Positions 36,127-48,041 of a stretch of 64,000 nucleotides of DNA are shown piece after piece. The DNA is from Nyssa sinensis (lineage: Eukaryota > Streptophyta > Magnoliopsida > Cornales > Nyssaceae). A program made the position numbers and the translations under genes. The DNA lies in NCBI GenBank assembly GCA_008638375.1, contig CM018035.1:36822824-36886823 (forward strand), in the 5' to 3' direction. The notes below the pieces were generated by a model. That model was not told where the DNA came from and made no database searches. It saw nothing but the letters and a program-made list of their open reading frames with translations. How positions within the stretch are numbered: position 1 is the stretch's first letter; each line of letters begins with the position of its first letter.

Positions 36127-37241
36127 ATACATAGCATACATGGTTACACATTCAGAGTATAACTAAAAACTTAAAAACTTATAACATTAGATACAATACA
36201 TGTTTGATTTGCCCAGAGGGCTTATTACATGTCCTTACTATGTCTACTAATACAAAAGTACTATTAGAGTTCATAGACTTATCAAAAGAAACTATTTAAC
36301 CATATCTTCCCAAAATCAGCAGATTCGTCATCGTCGTCCTTAAGTCAAGACTGCTGCTAATTACCTGAAAGGGGGGTCCGAACAAAGTCCGGGTAAGCTA
36401 ATCTAAGCTTGTGAGCAATACCAGTATTCGTCATGGGGTTTTTCAATTAGCAGTGGTTTAGTACATAAGAGTTTGTAAAATAGTCACCGCCAATTGTTCA
36501 TATAATTGGATACAGAATATATGCATTCCTTGAAACATGTAGCTTTGAAATATTTTAAACATTCAAGCTAAAATTATACACATGAACTTTAAAACGTATA
36601 ACATATCATGTATTTCTTAAACAGAGTATATAAAACTCAACATATGCATATTGAAAATGAGAGTAAAAACATGCTTTCATTTTCAAACCATTTGTCATCT
36701 TATCACTTCCATTAGTGGAATCCGTTTCGAACCGGAGTCCCATATTACTTATCTATGGAGATATCTCATTTGCCTGGGGGATTAGATCCTGCTACCGGGC
36801 ATTTTACAGGGCAATTGGGTTTCGTAAAATCCAAAATCCTGCCTATTTTACAGGGCAACTGAAAACTCAGAATCCTGTCTAAGTGCTTATGCACCATTCA
36901 TCTTATAAAACATTTATCATGTGACTTGTCTTATAGATACTTTTCATAAATTCGTAATAAACATTCGTATACTTGAAATAAGCAAATTCAGAATATTTAA
37001 TAATAATTGCATTTTAACTAGACATGCTGAAAAATATTTGAAGGAAAAACTGTTGCAGAAACCAATCACTAAGCATGTCACCATGAATTTCTAAAACAGA
37101 ACAATTAAAAACTGAATCATGTAAATACTGAATTTGAAACTTCAAATACTTCATATCTTAAACTTAAAACCCTTTTTAAATCATGGAGTCAAATCTCCAA
37201 TTCAAACACAGGGTTACTCACCTTGTACTTATAGTCCTGCT

Positions 37242-37526
37242 CTATTTGGGCGCTTTTCCCTTGGCTTTCTTTAACCTTTGAAGCCATTCTTCCAATGTTT
37301 CCGTATCCTCCTGTTTCTTAAGCTTTCTGGCTGCTAGTTGTTCCTTAGTGATAGTCTTGTAAATAAAGGGGCTAACACAGCATACTTCGTTCGTTTTAGA
37401 AATCCGAATGCGATTTTGAATCAGCTGGAGCTGTTTTTCCAGTTTCTCCCGAAAAACTTTTTGCTTGGGATCCTTTGCTAGTTGGGCCCTTGTCATCATA
37501 GGAGTGACTTCCCGTTCTTGGCTCAT
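37242..37526 (-). CDS. Hypothetical 94-aa basic protein in E5
   Basis: Minus-strand ORF in the LTR sense direction, ATG in good context (cacaaaaatgagc). It reads MSQEREVTPMMTRAQLAKDP, then a Lys/Gln/Leu-rich amphipathic stretch KVFREKLEKQLQLIQNRIR, and ends LEEWLQRLKKAKGKAPK. I recognise no family. It lies in a candidate exon of about 325 nt, between an acceptor-like tttttaaatag (ending 37547) and the donor caag|gtgagtaac (about 37221). E1 and E2 have only a 54-nt cassette there. The surroundings are ordinary LTR sequence, so this may be an insertion or captured exon. It could also be chance. Confidence 0.35.
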   Translation of the reverse strand: MSQEREVTPMMTRAQLAKDPKQKVFREKLEKQLQLIQNRIRISKTNEVCCVSPFIYKTITKEQLAARKLKKQEDTETLEEWLQRLKKAKGKAPK

Positions 37527-38363
37527 TTTTGTGTTTAGTTAATTTTCTATTTAAAAACACAATTTACCGTGTCAAGAAAAATAGATTTCTACAATCATAC
37601 TCTTCTGGGAGTTCCATTAACTTTAACTTAAGGTTATTTATTTAACATGTTTACGTGTCGTGTCTTATCGTATTTCATTTCTCGTATTTGCCTCAGTTTA
37701 GTTCTTTGGCAACATTTCAGTTCATAGTCATCTAACAGATGCTATTCATCAAATTTTATGTCTTTTTATTTTAGACATTTCTTTAGGTCGAATAGACTCT
37801 ACCATTGAGTCCGGAGTGTCTAAGAAAGTCGGTTTAGGCTTTCCTAATATTTAATTCGGACTTTTATATGTAAAAGGACAAAATGGTCATTTTATCGTTT
37901 TACGTGTCATATCTTTCCGTACTTTGTTTCGTAATTTGGACCCCATTTTTGAGTCCGGGATGTCAAAGAAAGTTAATTTAGACCTTCTCTGATTTCATTT
38001 TGGCTTTAGGGGTACCAGGGGTATTTTGGTCTTTTTACCCCTTTACATGTCTTTATTTTTGGGCCTCGTCTCGTAAAACGGACCCTACCATTGGCTTCAG
38101 AATATCCGGAATAGTAAGGATACACTATTCATTTATTAAATTTGGACTTTGTTTGACTTATTTACGGGGCAGGGGGATTTTGGTCATTCTGACATTTTTT
38201 TAGGGGTCTCAAATTTTTTGGGACCTCATCTCATGTCGTGGACCTCACCAATGAGCTTAGGGGGTCCAACAGGTTACATATATAACTTGTAATTTTTGGA
38301 CAACGAGCCATTTCGGAGTAATTAATTTAATTAATTTCATTTAATTAAATTAATTTGATTAAG

Positions 38364-38399
<36 letters not shown>

Positions 38400-38425
38400 T
38401 GAACTTAATATGACAGGTTGAATAG

Positions 38426-38451
38426 GATGGCACGCTGGCCAGCGTGCCATC
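38426..38451. repeat. Perfect 26-bp palindrome in E5
   Basis: gatggcacgctgg followed directly by its exact reverse complement. A B-box-like cgttcgaaactc lies just downstream (38470-38481). No equivalent is seen in E1 or E2. Confidence 0.9.
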
Positions 38452-38571
38452 TCCCTCCCCATACCACGCACGTTCGAAACTCAGTAGGTGCAATTGCACC
38501 TTTTAAATTTTCGGATTTAATCATCTTTAATATATATATATATATATATATATCATGTTCGTACGTGGACA

Positions 38572-38648
38572 CACGCACACGCGTGGCCGAGTGGAAAATG
38601 AGGGCTTCCCCACGCGCGAGGGTCAGGGATCGAAACCCTGTAACCTCG
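38572..38648 (+). other. tRNA-like sequence in E5
   Basis: Plus strand CGCGTGGCCGAGTGGAAAAT (Leu/Ser-type A box) and AGGGTCAGGGATCGAAACCC (B-box like), about 50 bp apart. A proper acceptor stem is not seen. It is antisense to E5, as are the tRNA-like parts of E7 and E3 to their elements, and lies between two (TA)n tracts. Confidence 0.4.
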
Positions 38649-40496
38649 TTTCCTTCTTTTTTTCTTCCAAAATTTTGAACTTTTAAACGTATAACTTATA
38701 TACGACTCAAAACGACGCCGTCTTATTAATGCGGTGGCAAGCCCAGAGGCTGCCACCCATCCCGAGTCCACCCACCGTTTTAAACGGTGTACGAGTCGAC
38801 TCGGTCGTCTTCCCCAAGCGACCGACTGAAAAACCCTAATTCCCGAAATCCTTTTCCTCCTATTTCGTGAGTTTCTACTCCACCAATCACTACTGTTTTG
38901 GTCCCAAATTATCCCTAAGGTTTATACAAATCGATTGGCATTCATTTTGAGCTTTAAAACTCCTTCATATGTTCGGTTTTGAAGTAGATAATCCGAACTG
39001 TAATTTCGGTTGTATAGGTTCATTCCTTGATGGTTTTTCATGATTTTTGACTTGTTATGATCCCCTCTTCATGGGGATCTATACCTCTTTCTTAAATATC
39101 GAGTTAACACAAAGTTTAAAGGGTTGAGTCTTACTCCCGTAACCTGCAACTGATTATTTGAGGGTCGATTTTCGTGCTTTTTGGTCGCGGTCTCACGTTT
39201 TTAGCATGCTTGTAGGGTCTACTAGAGGTCCTTATACACCAAACCAAGTTTGGTTTCCCTCGGATCAAACCTGCTTTATGCAAGGTCGTCAATGGCGACT
39301 GCTTATGGGTTTCATGTTTTTAGGTGTTTTAAAGCTTAAATTTTACATTTAAACAGGTTTAAATAAGTTTTAAACATCATATGTACATAAACAACTTGAA
39401 ACTAACCTACTTTCATGCTTGAAATTTAGAGAGAGAAAAATGTAAAGATTTGGAACTTTACCTGTTTACAGTGATTCCTCTCTCTTCTTTCTTCTTTTGA
39501 TCTTTTTCTTAGCTCCCCAGTTCTTCTTCTTTTGGTTTCTTTTGCAAGAAGAAAACATGGTTTTGCATGCCTGGCTATTTAAGGAGAAGGTGACCGACCC
39601 TTCTCTCTCCTCCATTCTCTCTCTCTCTCTACAGCTATCTTTCTCTCTCTCTACATTCTGAATTCTAGCCCTACACAGCTCTCCCATCCCATTAATTCTA
39701 CTTTTTCTTTTTCAACTTTGCATTAAATTTCATAAGATATTTATACATATATATATACATATATATATACATATACACATATATATACAAGACACACACA
39801 CACTAGCCGACACACACACACACATTCACACTTGTTATCTTTTCTTTTTACTTTTTTACTTTTTCATATTTCTTTCATTTAATATATATATACATATATA
39901 TACATTTAATTAATACATATATATATATATATATCAAGTCTTATAATTAATTAATTAATGTAATAATCAATTAATTATATATATATGATTTCCTTTCCTC
40001 GTAATACGTGTCATGTGACCCGGTATCCCGGGTCGGGATATTACAAACAATATATCCATAACAATAATCCAATCGAGATGCTTATAATCTGTAGTAGGGG
40101 ATGGCAGTCCCTCTCGTATTTCGAGGCTCGGCATACCTCTCAGTTAAACTCACATCTTTTGCCACACGTCCGTTCACGGACTAGTTTGTCACAGAAGCAT
40201 CGGATGGATGTTGTGACTGAGCACAACTCCAGCATTTATAACATAGCATGATCATTTGTGATTCCATAGGAGTATGAAAATGGAATATCATATGTACAGT
40301 AAAGCATAACAGTAAGCCTTTCAAGGCACGGTTCAATATGATAACAATGGTACAATAGTAAATCAATGTCCACAAAATAGAACAATATCACATTGTGGAT
40401 AGCAATAACATGAAGTACTTTCAAGAGTACAAGTTTGGCAGTAAAGAATAAACTTGGCTTGAGGATACCATATGCAAGAGAAAGTGATCCACTTAC

Positions 40497-40552
40497 TTCT
40501 ATCGTGATTCTATCTCAGAAATCCGTGAGTGTACCCTTCCCTTTGGAGTTTC
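40497..40552 (-). other. Exon-like cassette of E6
   Basis: 56 nt on the minus strand between acceptor-like ctgatatatag (ending 40553) and donor tagaa|gtaagt (GT at 40496-40495). Sequence matches the cassette of E4 (50099-50154). Confidence 0.45.
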
Positions 40553-41947
40553 CTATATATCAGTAAATACGTTTTAGAATAAATGCTATTCATCAAATTT
40601 TATGCCTTTCTATCATAAGTATTTCAAATACTAATTTAGACTTTACCATTGAGTCTGGAATGCCGAAGAAAGTCGGTTTAGGCTTTCGCGGAATTCCATT
40701 TGGACTTTTGTACTAAAAAGGGCAAAATGGTCAATTTACACTTTTACGGTATTTTATCCTTCAAGGTCTCATCTCGTAAAACGGACTCTACTATTGGACT
40801 CAGAACGTCCGAGATAATAAGTTTTGACTATTCATTTGCATCGTTTGGACTTCGTTTGACCCATTCTTGAAATAGGGGCATAATAGAAATTTTACTTTAT
40901 TTATTAAATAATTATTTAATTATTTAATTATTTTTCCAGGGCTTGATTGCATAAAATTTCCAAAACTTAGGCCACAAGTATAATTCAGTAAAACAGTTGG
41001 GGCCAATCTGTAAATATAAAAACTCTTGGTTTATTTCATTTTAAAGAAATTAGAAAACCAGTGGGTTTAGGTCAACCCTAAGTGAATCGGACCGGTTCCT
41101 TTGTAAACCAACCGGTCTAACTGGTTTGTACACGTGATGCTGATGTCATGATGACGCCAGCCCTAATTTTAAAAATAAACGACACGTGTCACTGTCCGTT
41201 TTAATTCGGTTGGGTCCTGACCCGGATCCGATCCATGACCCGGTCCCGTTTTAACCCGATAGCCCCACGACTTCACGGTCGTCTTCCCTGAAGCTCCGGT
41301 GAGCCTGTATTAGGGTTCCGTCACCTTCTCCGGTGACGGCAACCTAAATCCGATCAATTTTTTGACCTAGCTCAATGCAATCCTCTCTATTTTTCCATGG
41401 AGATCTCGAATCCACTTTTGGTTTTCAATTTAACCCACTGATTCCTCACGAAATAGAGAAAAACAGTGGCTCCGGCCAACTGTATTTTCTCAATTTCACG
41501 TTTGTTTACCCACTGTTTTGACCCTATACTTCTTCTAGTGTATTTCTGCATGTATAAGGATCATTCTTGGGTCATTTAAACAAAGTTTAACGCATGAAAT
41601 GTCAAGTGGCCGATTATTCTCTACAAACCTGCAACTGTGAATTTCTCTTCGATTTCTAAACCTTTTTCTATCATTCTTTTTGCATTTAGTTCTATTTTTC
41701 ATGCTGATTTAGACCCTACCAATATATATAAGCTTCATGCTTTAAATCGTAAAAACAGAACTTAAATTACTTACCTGGGTTTCGGATTTTAGCTCACAGT
41801 GACCCTCTAAAACTCTCTGTTCCTGAATCAGTCTCTCTCTCTTCTTCTCCCCTTCAGTTCCTGACCCTTCCTTTTCTTTTCTAACCTTCCAACTCACAAA
41901 ACCCGTATACCTATAAGAAATCACCCACCGCCTCTTCACTCTCTGCC

Positions 41948-41950
<3 letters not shown>

Positions 41951-41993
<43 letters not shown>
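41951..41993. repeat. (CT)n microsatellite in the E6 leader
   Basis: About 42 bp of TC repeat, the complement of the GA tract of other giant LTRs. A donor-like CCCAG|GTAAGT (minus) lies about 180 bp further along the transcript direction, at about 41771. Confidence 0.9.
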
Positions 41994-41995
<2 letters not shown>

Positions 41996-44900
41996 CAGTC
42001 ATTCTTGACTGCAGAGAACCGTCCCTTTAACCCTAGCCATCCACGTGCTTCCATATATATATATACACATATATTACATATATACACACACCACCTTTCA
42101 CCAAGTCGGTTGGTGTGGTTCCCAAACACACCTACACACACACACAGTGATGCACACACTGATATTTTCCCTTCCTTTCTTGTTTTCTTTTCCTTTTTAT
42201 TATTACACATATACATATATACATAAATACATGTATATGACATATATATATATATAAAATATACACATCAATTACATATTTTTATACATGTATTTATAAC
42301 CATATAAATACGTATAATTGTATTTTTAGTCGCGCATACATTCACTAATATTTCATGAACTATGCATGTGTACGTACGTATGCATGCATGCACGTTTTTT
42401 GAGGTAAGGTTCTGAGTTGCTCGGGTGTTACCCAATACTGGCTATATCACTGATACTATACTGTACACACAATAAAATAATATAGAGCTCTAAACAGCCC
42501 ATATTATACTATTCGATCAACTTGCCTCGGTATACGTGTCGTATCCCGGGTCGGGATATCACACCTTTGCTCTATCAAGGCAAGTCCACATAAAGAGGTT
42601 CACAGAACAAGACACATAGTTTATAGCAACATGATAACCAGTCAAGAAGATATGATGTTAACAACAGTAAGTCACATCACAAGATAATAGCAACAACAAA
42701 TATCCAACGATATCATGTATATAAATCATCAACAAGTATCTGGCCTAACCAGTAAATGTAATGCCACAATAGATAACTGTCCAATGTTAGGGATGCTCCA
42801 TACAATCGTATGTTCATTTATTAGGAACATAATATTCTTAACCAAATGAATGCAACAATGTATAGAATGATTTCCATGGCCTGGTATATATATCAGTAGA
42901 ACCCAGCATACCCTTTTGCAATCAGATCCCACTACCTGACTTCCTCATGTATACTCAGTCTACAGTAGGACTCGGCATACCCTTTTGCAAACAGATCCGA
43001 CCACTTGACTTACTCATACATATTCAGCTTACAGTAGGACTCGGCGTACCCTTTTGCAATCAGATCCCTCTATCTGCCTTACTCATGCACATCCAGCCTA
43101 CTCTTTAGTAGAATCCGACCATACCCGTTTGCAATCCAAACCACCCGTCTAACTTGCTCATGTAGGCCCGACCTACTCCTCATAATAATAGTGGATTGTA
43201 GTATCGAATGGGCATTACGACTGTGCGTCACTCATTTATTTAATGATGTATGAAATGATCATGACTCTCATCAGAGTATAATATATGACTATACATCATT
43301 CAGGCATCATATATCAAGTTGTATAATAATTTCACGTTCAGAATGTAGCATTTAATCCAATAATATTCACGAACTAGAATAAGCATCACGTAAATCAATA
43401 ACATCTGAAGGTATAAATATAACTTGGCAATAACAAGAAATACATGCATAACACGACTAAGACTTTGTCACATATAGAGATCGGTTTGTACTTACCTTTT
43501 CAATATAATCAAGAAAGTCAAATATCCCTCTCTTTCCTCTTTGACGTTCCTAGTATTCAAGAACCTGTGGGACGACAGTCTCACCCCCTTTTTTTTTTTT
43601 TCTATTAAGCTACAGTCCAAACAACGAACAGTAGCCTATCCGAGAATAGGATATCCAATCCAAATTAGGTTTAACAATTTAATTTCTCTATTCATGTAGC
43701 CAAACAGGGTATATTAACATTTAATTTAAAACATAACATAACCAAAACCGATGTAGCTTTAAACCAATTTAAATCAAAATGACGCAGCATCATGCTAATG
43801 TTCATCATCTTCTCCGGTGGGATTCTGGCATCCCCTCCGGCGACGGCAGCATTTTTCGGTGACATTCCGACCTAAAATCGAGGAGGTTTTATCCTAATTT
43901 TCATGGGGACTTCAACCCCACTTTCGGTTTTCCATTTTTCTAAACCAACACCCACGAATAGGGAGTAACAGGGGTCTCTGGTGGGTATATTTGTTTTTCC
44001 AGCCACCTTATTTCATGGCATTTCCTCCACTGTTTCGAGCCCAAATCATCCCCATTGGATTTCTGCACCTCAAGGGATTAAATCCCAATAGTTTGTTTCT
44101 AATTTAAAGCATAAAATAATTGAAATCGATTATCTCTAAAAAAATTGTAACTGCCTTTTTTCACTTCATTTCTGAACCAATTCCATCCATTCTTTTTGCA
44201 AATTAACCCTAGTTCTATGCTTATTAAGACCCTATCATAAGATCTAATCTTCATGCTTTGAAACATAAAATACAAAAATCACTTTACTTACCAACTTGAC
44301 GACAGTATCTTCTTTTTCTCTATGCTTCTCCTCATTTGCTTCCCCTCTGAGTTCAATCAACTCTCAGTTTCTATCATTCTTCTTTGTTTTTCCTCCTAAA
44401 CATGCAGTACATGGCTTGTATTTATAGAACAATCTCCATCGCCCTTATTATTTCTCTCTCCTCTCTCTATTTCTTGCCACTTTTATTGACTTTCTTTCTT
44501 CTTTTTTTATTCTTTGATTTCAGCTACTACTTTTTTGTTTTCCTTGCATTAATTTCATAAGATATTTATATATATATATATAATATACATATACACACAC
44601 TAACACACTTTTCACATATTTTCTGCTGACAGCTTTGTTGTTGTCCTTCCCTTCTGTAATATCCCGACCCGGGATATGACACGTCAATCGAGGTAGACCC
44701 AGTCGAGTAGTGTAATACAAGTTGTAACCCGAGTTGTTAAGGCTCTATATCATGATATTGTATGGACTAAATGATTTTGGAAGGTGAACGGTTTATTTTG
44801 TACAGTCAATGCCGGGCGACACTCGAGCAACCCAAGACTGAGCCTCGTAATAAGTGCACACACATTCCCATGCATGTGTAGGATTTCATATATGTGTAGC

Positions 44901-46206
44901 CCGTTAAATATAAGAGTATATATACTTATAGAAATTAGTATATATATATATATATTGATATATATTGATGTATAAATGAGGTATAAATATACGTATATAT
45001 ACATATATATATATATATATGTATTAAAATGGAAAAGAAAGAATAAAAAGGGGACTGCCATGCATGCTGCATGGCAGTGTGCCTGTGTGACTGTGTGTGT
45101 GTGTCAAGTGTGTGTTGTGTGTGAGTTGTGAAGGCAATAAGCTATCGACTTCAAGGAACCAAGTGGGAGCATTAAAAATACATACATATATATATATATA
45201 TATATCAAATATCTTTGAATTGAAATGTGGAGAAAGGAGATGGATGGGGCGATAAAAAGCAGTCAAAAATGACTACAAGAAAGAGAGGATAAGAGCGAGA
45301 GTGTAGGCGCTGCATGTGAGGAATTTTTCCATATATATAGGTGAGATCTGTTGAGAGAAAATTAAAAGGACCAAAGAGAAACCAAAGAAGCTGAAAGCTT
45401 TAGAAGATTCAGAAAACTTAGAAGAGAAAATCAGAAGAAGAAACGGAAGAAGATACAGCGAGTCAGGAACTGAAATTAGGTTGGTAATCTTACACTTTGG
45501 TTTTAATTGTACAAGCATATTCGTTTAATTGTAAAAGTAGGGTCTAAATAAGCATGGAAAAAGATTTTGTTTTCAAAAAGAATCAATTTAAAAGGGTTAG
45601 AAACAAGAGAGAAAGAGTCAATTGCAGGTCATAGGGATAATTCGGGTTTTTGAATTTATATGCTTCAAACTTTGTTTTAACTATGAGGAACTGATCCTCA
45701 ATAATGCAAAAAACTATTTGGAATTTACATTTGCTTAAAATAGTAGCATATTTTGTAGGAAATTGCAAGGAACCAGGTCGACGGAGAATCAATTTCTCAT
45801 AGAAAATTTCATATTCAAAAAGCTAGGGTAGTTTAAATCAAAAACTGAGGGAATAAATGAAAACCCATGAAAAAAGGAAGGAAATCTCATTCCTTTTAGG
45901 TTGGAAAATGATCGAAAAATAATGGCCGTCACCGAGGAAGATGGCGGAATCTCGATGGAACCCTACCGAAAAAACATGGGTGATGATGAATAGTGGTTAT
46001 TCAAAACAGTATCGTATTGAGACGCAGTGTGTTGATACTACGTCGTTTCGAGGGTGAGGGTGTTTTAAATTTAAAAGCTGAAGTAGACTGTTTGGTTATG
46101 AAGCTTATAAATTAAATCTACTATTCTGATTTAAATAAGGATATCCTATCCTTGGATTGAGAGTTAACCGCCCATTTGGCTCAGGAATAATGGGAAAAAA
46201 ATTTGC

Positions 46207-46285
46207 TGCCCCGGCGAGTTAAACCCTAGACCTAGGGTGAATGAGGGATCCACAAACCACTGAGCCACGACTCACGTGTGGTCAT
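46207..46285 (-). other. tRNA-like sequence in E3
   Basis: Minus strand GTGGCTCAGTGGTTTGTGG (A-box like) and GGTCTAGGGTTTAACTCGCC (weak B-box like). It lies beside a (TA)n tract, at nearly the same distance from the LTR start (about 1.5-1.6 kb) as the different tRNA-like piece in E5. Confidence 0.35.
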
Positions 46286-46695
46286 ATGTTCACCGAATAT
46301 ATATATATATATATATATATATTATGAATAACTAATTAAATAAATTAATAATTAAAGAAATCAAATAATTAAATTAAATAAAGAAAATTGATACGTAGTC
46401 CAAATTAAGTAAATGATTAGTGTTTTATTTATGTAACGGATATTCTAAGGCCAATGAAAGGGTCCGTTTTGCAAGACAGAACCCCAAAAAATAAAGACCC
46501 GTAGAAATGCAAAATGACCATAATGCCCCTAATAGTACCCGAACCCAAATGGAATTCTGTGAAAGCCTAAACCGACTTTCTTCGACATTCCGGACTCAAT
46601 GGTAGAGTCTAAATTAGTGATATAGATACTTGTAATAGTAAGGTATAAAATTTGATGAATAGCATTAAAACTGAGATGTATTTACTGATGTATAG

Positions 46696-46752
46696 GGGAC
46701 TCAAAAGGAAATGGCAAAATCACTAAATACTAATCTAGGAACGCATTTAAAG
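46696..46752 (+). other. Exon-like cassette of E3
   Basis: 57 nt from acceptor-like actgatgtatag (ending 46695) to donor aaag|gtaagt (GT at 46753). Confidence 0.45.
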
Positions 46753-48041
46753 GTAAGTAAAACATATTCTTTTCCATGTGGTATTTCCAAGCCAAAAGTT
46801 TATTCCATTACTGCTGAATTTGTACTCTTGAACGTACTAGATATTAATCTTTTCCACAATGTGATATTTTTCTATCTTGTGGACATTTATTGACTGCTAT
46901 ATCATTGTTATCATGTTATGCCATGCCTTGAAAGGCCTACTGTTATGTCTTTACCAAATATATGATATTCCATTTTTATACTCTTATGGAATCAAGTATG
47001 ATCATGATATGTTTATGTATACCGAATTTGTGCTCAGTCACAATATTCATCTAATGCTTTCTGATCTACTAGAGACCTACGGGTCAAGTCCGTGAACGGA
47101 CATATGGCAATACATTGGAGTTTTGTTTGAGTTTCCATTGGGGGGTATGTCGGGCTCCAAAAGACCGAAGGCATGCCGAACCCTGAAACAGTTTAAATGC
47201 ATCTCTTACATGATTATGATTGTTGAATAACATTATTCCCTATGCATATTTTATACTGAGAGAATATTCCTTATTGAATTGATTGTGATCAATTTATTGT
47301 GGCAATACATTCATGTTAATACGTTATTATTGAGAGTTCTAAGTTGATGTTATATCCATTACTCCTGATTGTATATTGTGACCCCACTGTCCATTGGCCA
47401 TTATGGCAACTATTCTTATTGGCTATCACAGCATCGTATTTCTTATGATTGGCTATCATGTTCTTATTCATGGATTCATATTTTTTTATGATCACTGATA
47501 TTTGTGTCGGAGATGGAAATTTACTTGCTGAGCTTTTTTAGCTCATTCCATATTACTTACCATTTTTCAGGTAGTGATGCTAGAAGACCCCAGTAGGAGT
47601 CTGAGAGCGTAGGAGGACATTTTGAGGAAATGTACCAGTCTATGTTGTAGTTCTCTGATGTATTCACCACCCACAGGTGCTGGTTATGTTCAGTTCTTGA
47701 ATTGCCATTGTAGAACCATATGATATATTATAGACTTCCGCTGATTATTATACTGATAAGACTTCCGCTGATTATCATTTTAAATTTTTAGTATATTGCA
47801 TATTAGTACTATGATACAGGAATGGAAAAAGTAGGGACGGCCTTAGGGTCCACCTCGCGACACAAGATCCACATAGGGTGGGTTTCGGGTCATGACACCT
47901 TCCACATATGTATACCTATATCAACTATACATGTATTTTGTATCAAATGTGCATATGTATTTATCATATGTATAGTATATGTATACACATACCAATACAT
48001 ATATTATTTCACACATATATCTATATATGTTGTGTTATATA

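Larger units (their letters stand above)
35930..40045 (-). mobile_element. E5, solo giant LTR (GL-A, 4-kb subfamily)
   Basis: 4116 bp, TSD aacaa (35925-35929 and 40046-40050), inside E6. E4 (around 50610-50620) shows the same sequence uninterrupted. Ends on the minus strand are TGTAATATCCCGACCC and GGTTTCGGGTCGTGACA. It is close to E1 and E2 through most of its length, with two differences: a 94-codon ORF in place of the small exon cassette (37222-37546), and a block with a palindrome and a tRNA-like sequence (38420-38650). Confidence 0.9.
29894..42563 (-). mobile_element. E6, solo giant LTR (GL-A, 3.2-kb subfamily), carrying E7 and E5
   Basis: TSD ccttt at 29889-29893 and 42564-42568. The uninterrupted site is seen in the left LTR of LR1 (atccctttgctctatc near 20810). 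Without E7 and E5 it is 3212 bp, close to E3 (3243) and E4 (3314). Minus-strand ends are TGTGATATCCCGACC and GGGTTTCGGGTCGTGACA. Pieces are 29894-29907, 35245-35929 and 40051-42563. A (CT)n tract at 41951-41993 is the leader repeat. Subrepeats lie at 40620-40880. No coding domain. Confidence 0.9.
44655..47897 (+). mobile_element. E3, solo giant LTR (GL-A, 3.2-kb subfamily)
   Basis: 3243 bp, TGTAATATCCCGACCC...GGGTTTCGGGTCATGACA, exact TSD ccttc (44650-44654 and 47898-47902), in the tail of the LR1 right LTR. It holds a GT-rich tract, a tRNA-like piece (46207-46285), (TA)n at about 46298-46321, one to two subrepeats (46440-46640) and the exon cassette. No coding domain. Confidence 0.9.

Noticed and set aside
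38572..38648. Functional tRNA gene
   Set aside because: A and B box words are present, but there is no proper acceptor stem or anticodon arm. The same holds for 30323-30400 and 46207-46285.
41742..42243. Arg/Glu-repeat protein ORFs
   Set aside because: Created by the (CT)n/(GA)n tract, which reads as RERERE in a GA frame. The same applies at 5199-5483, 48568-48750 and 58637-58846.
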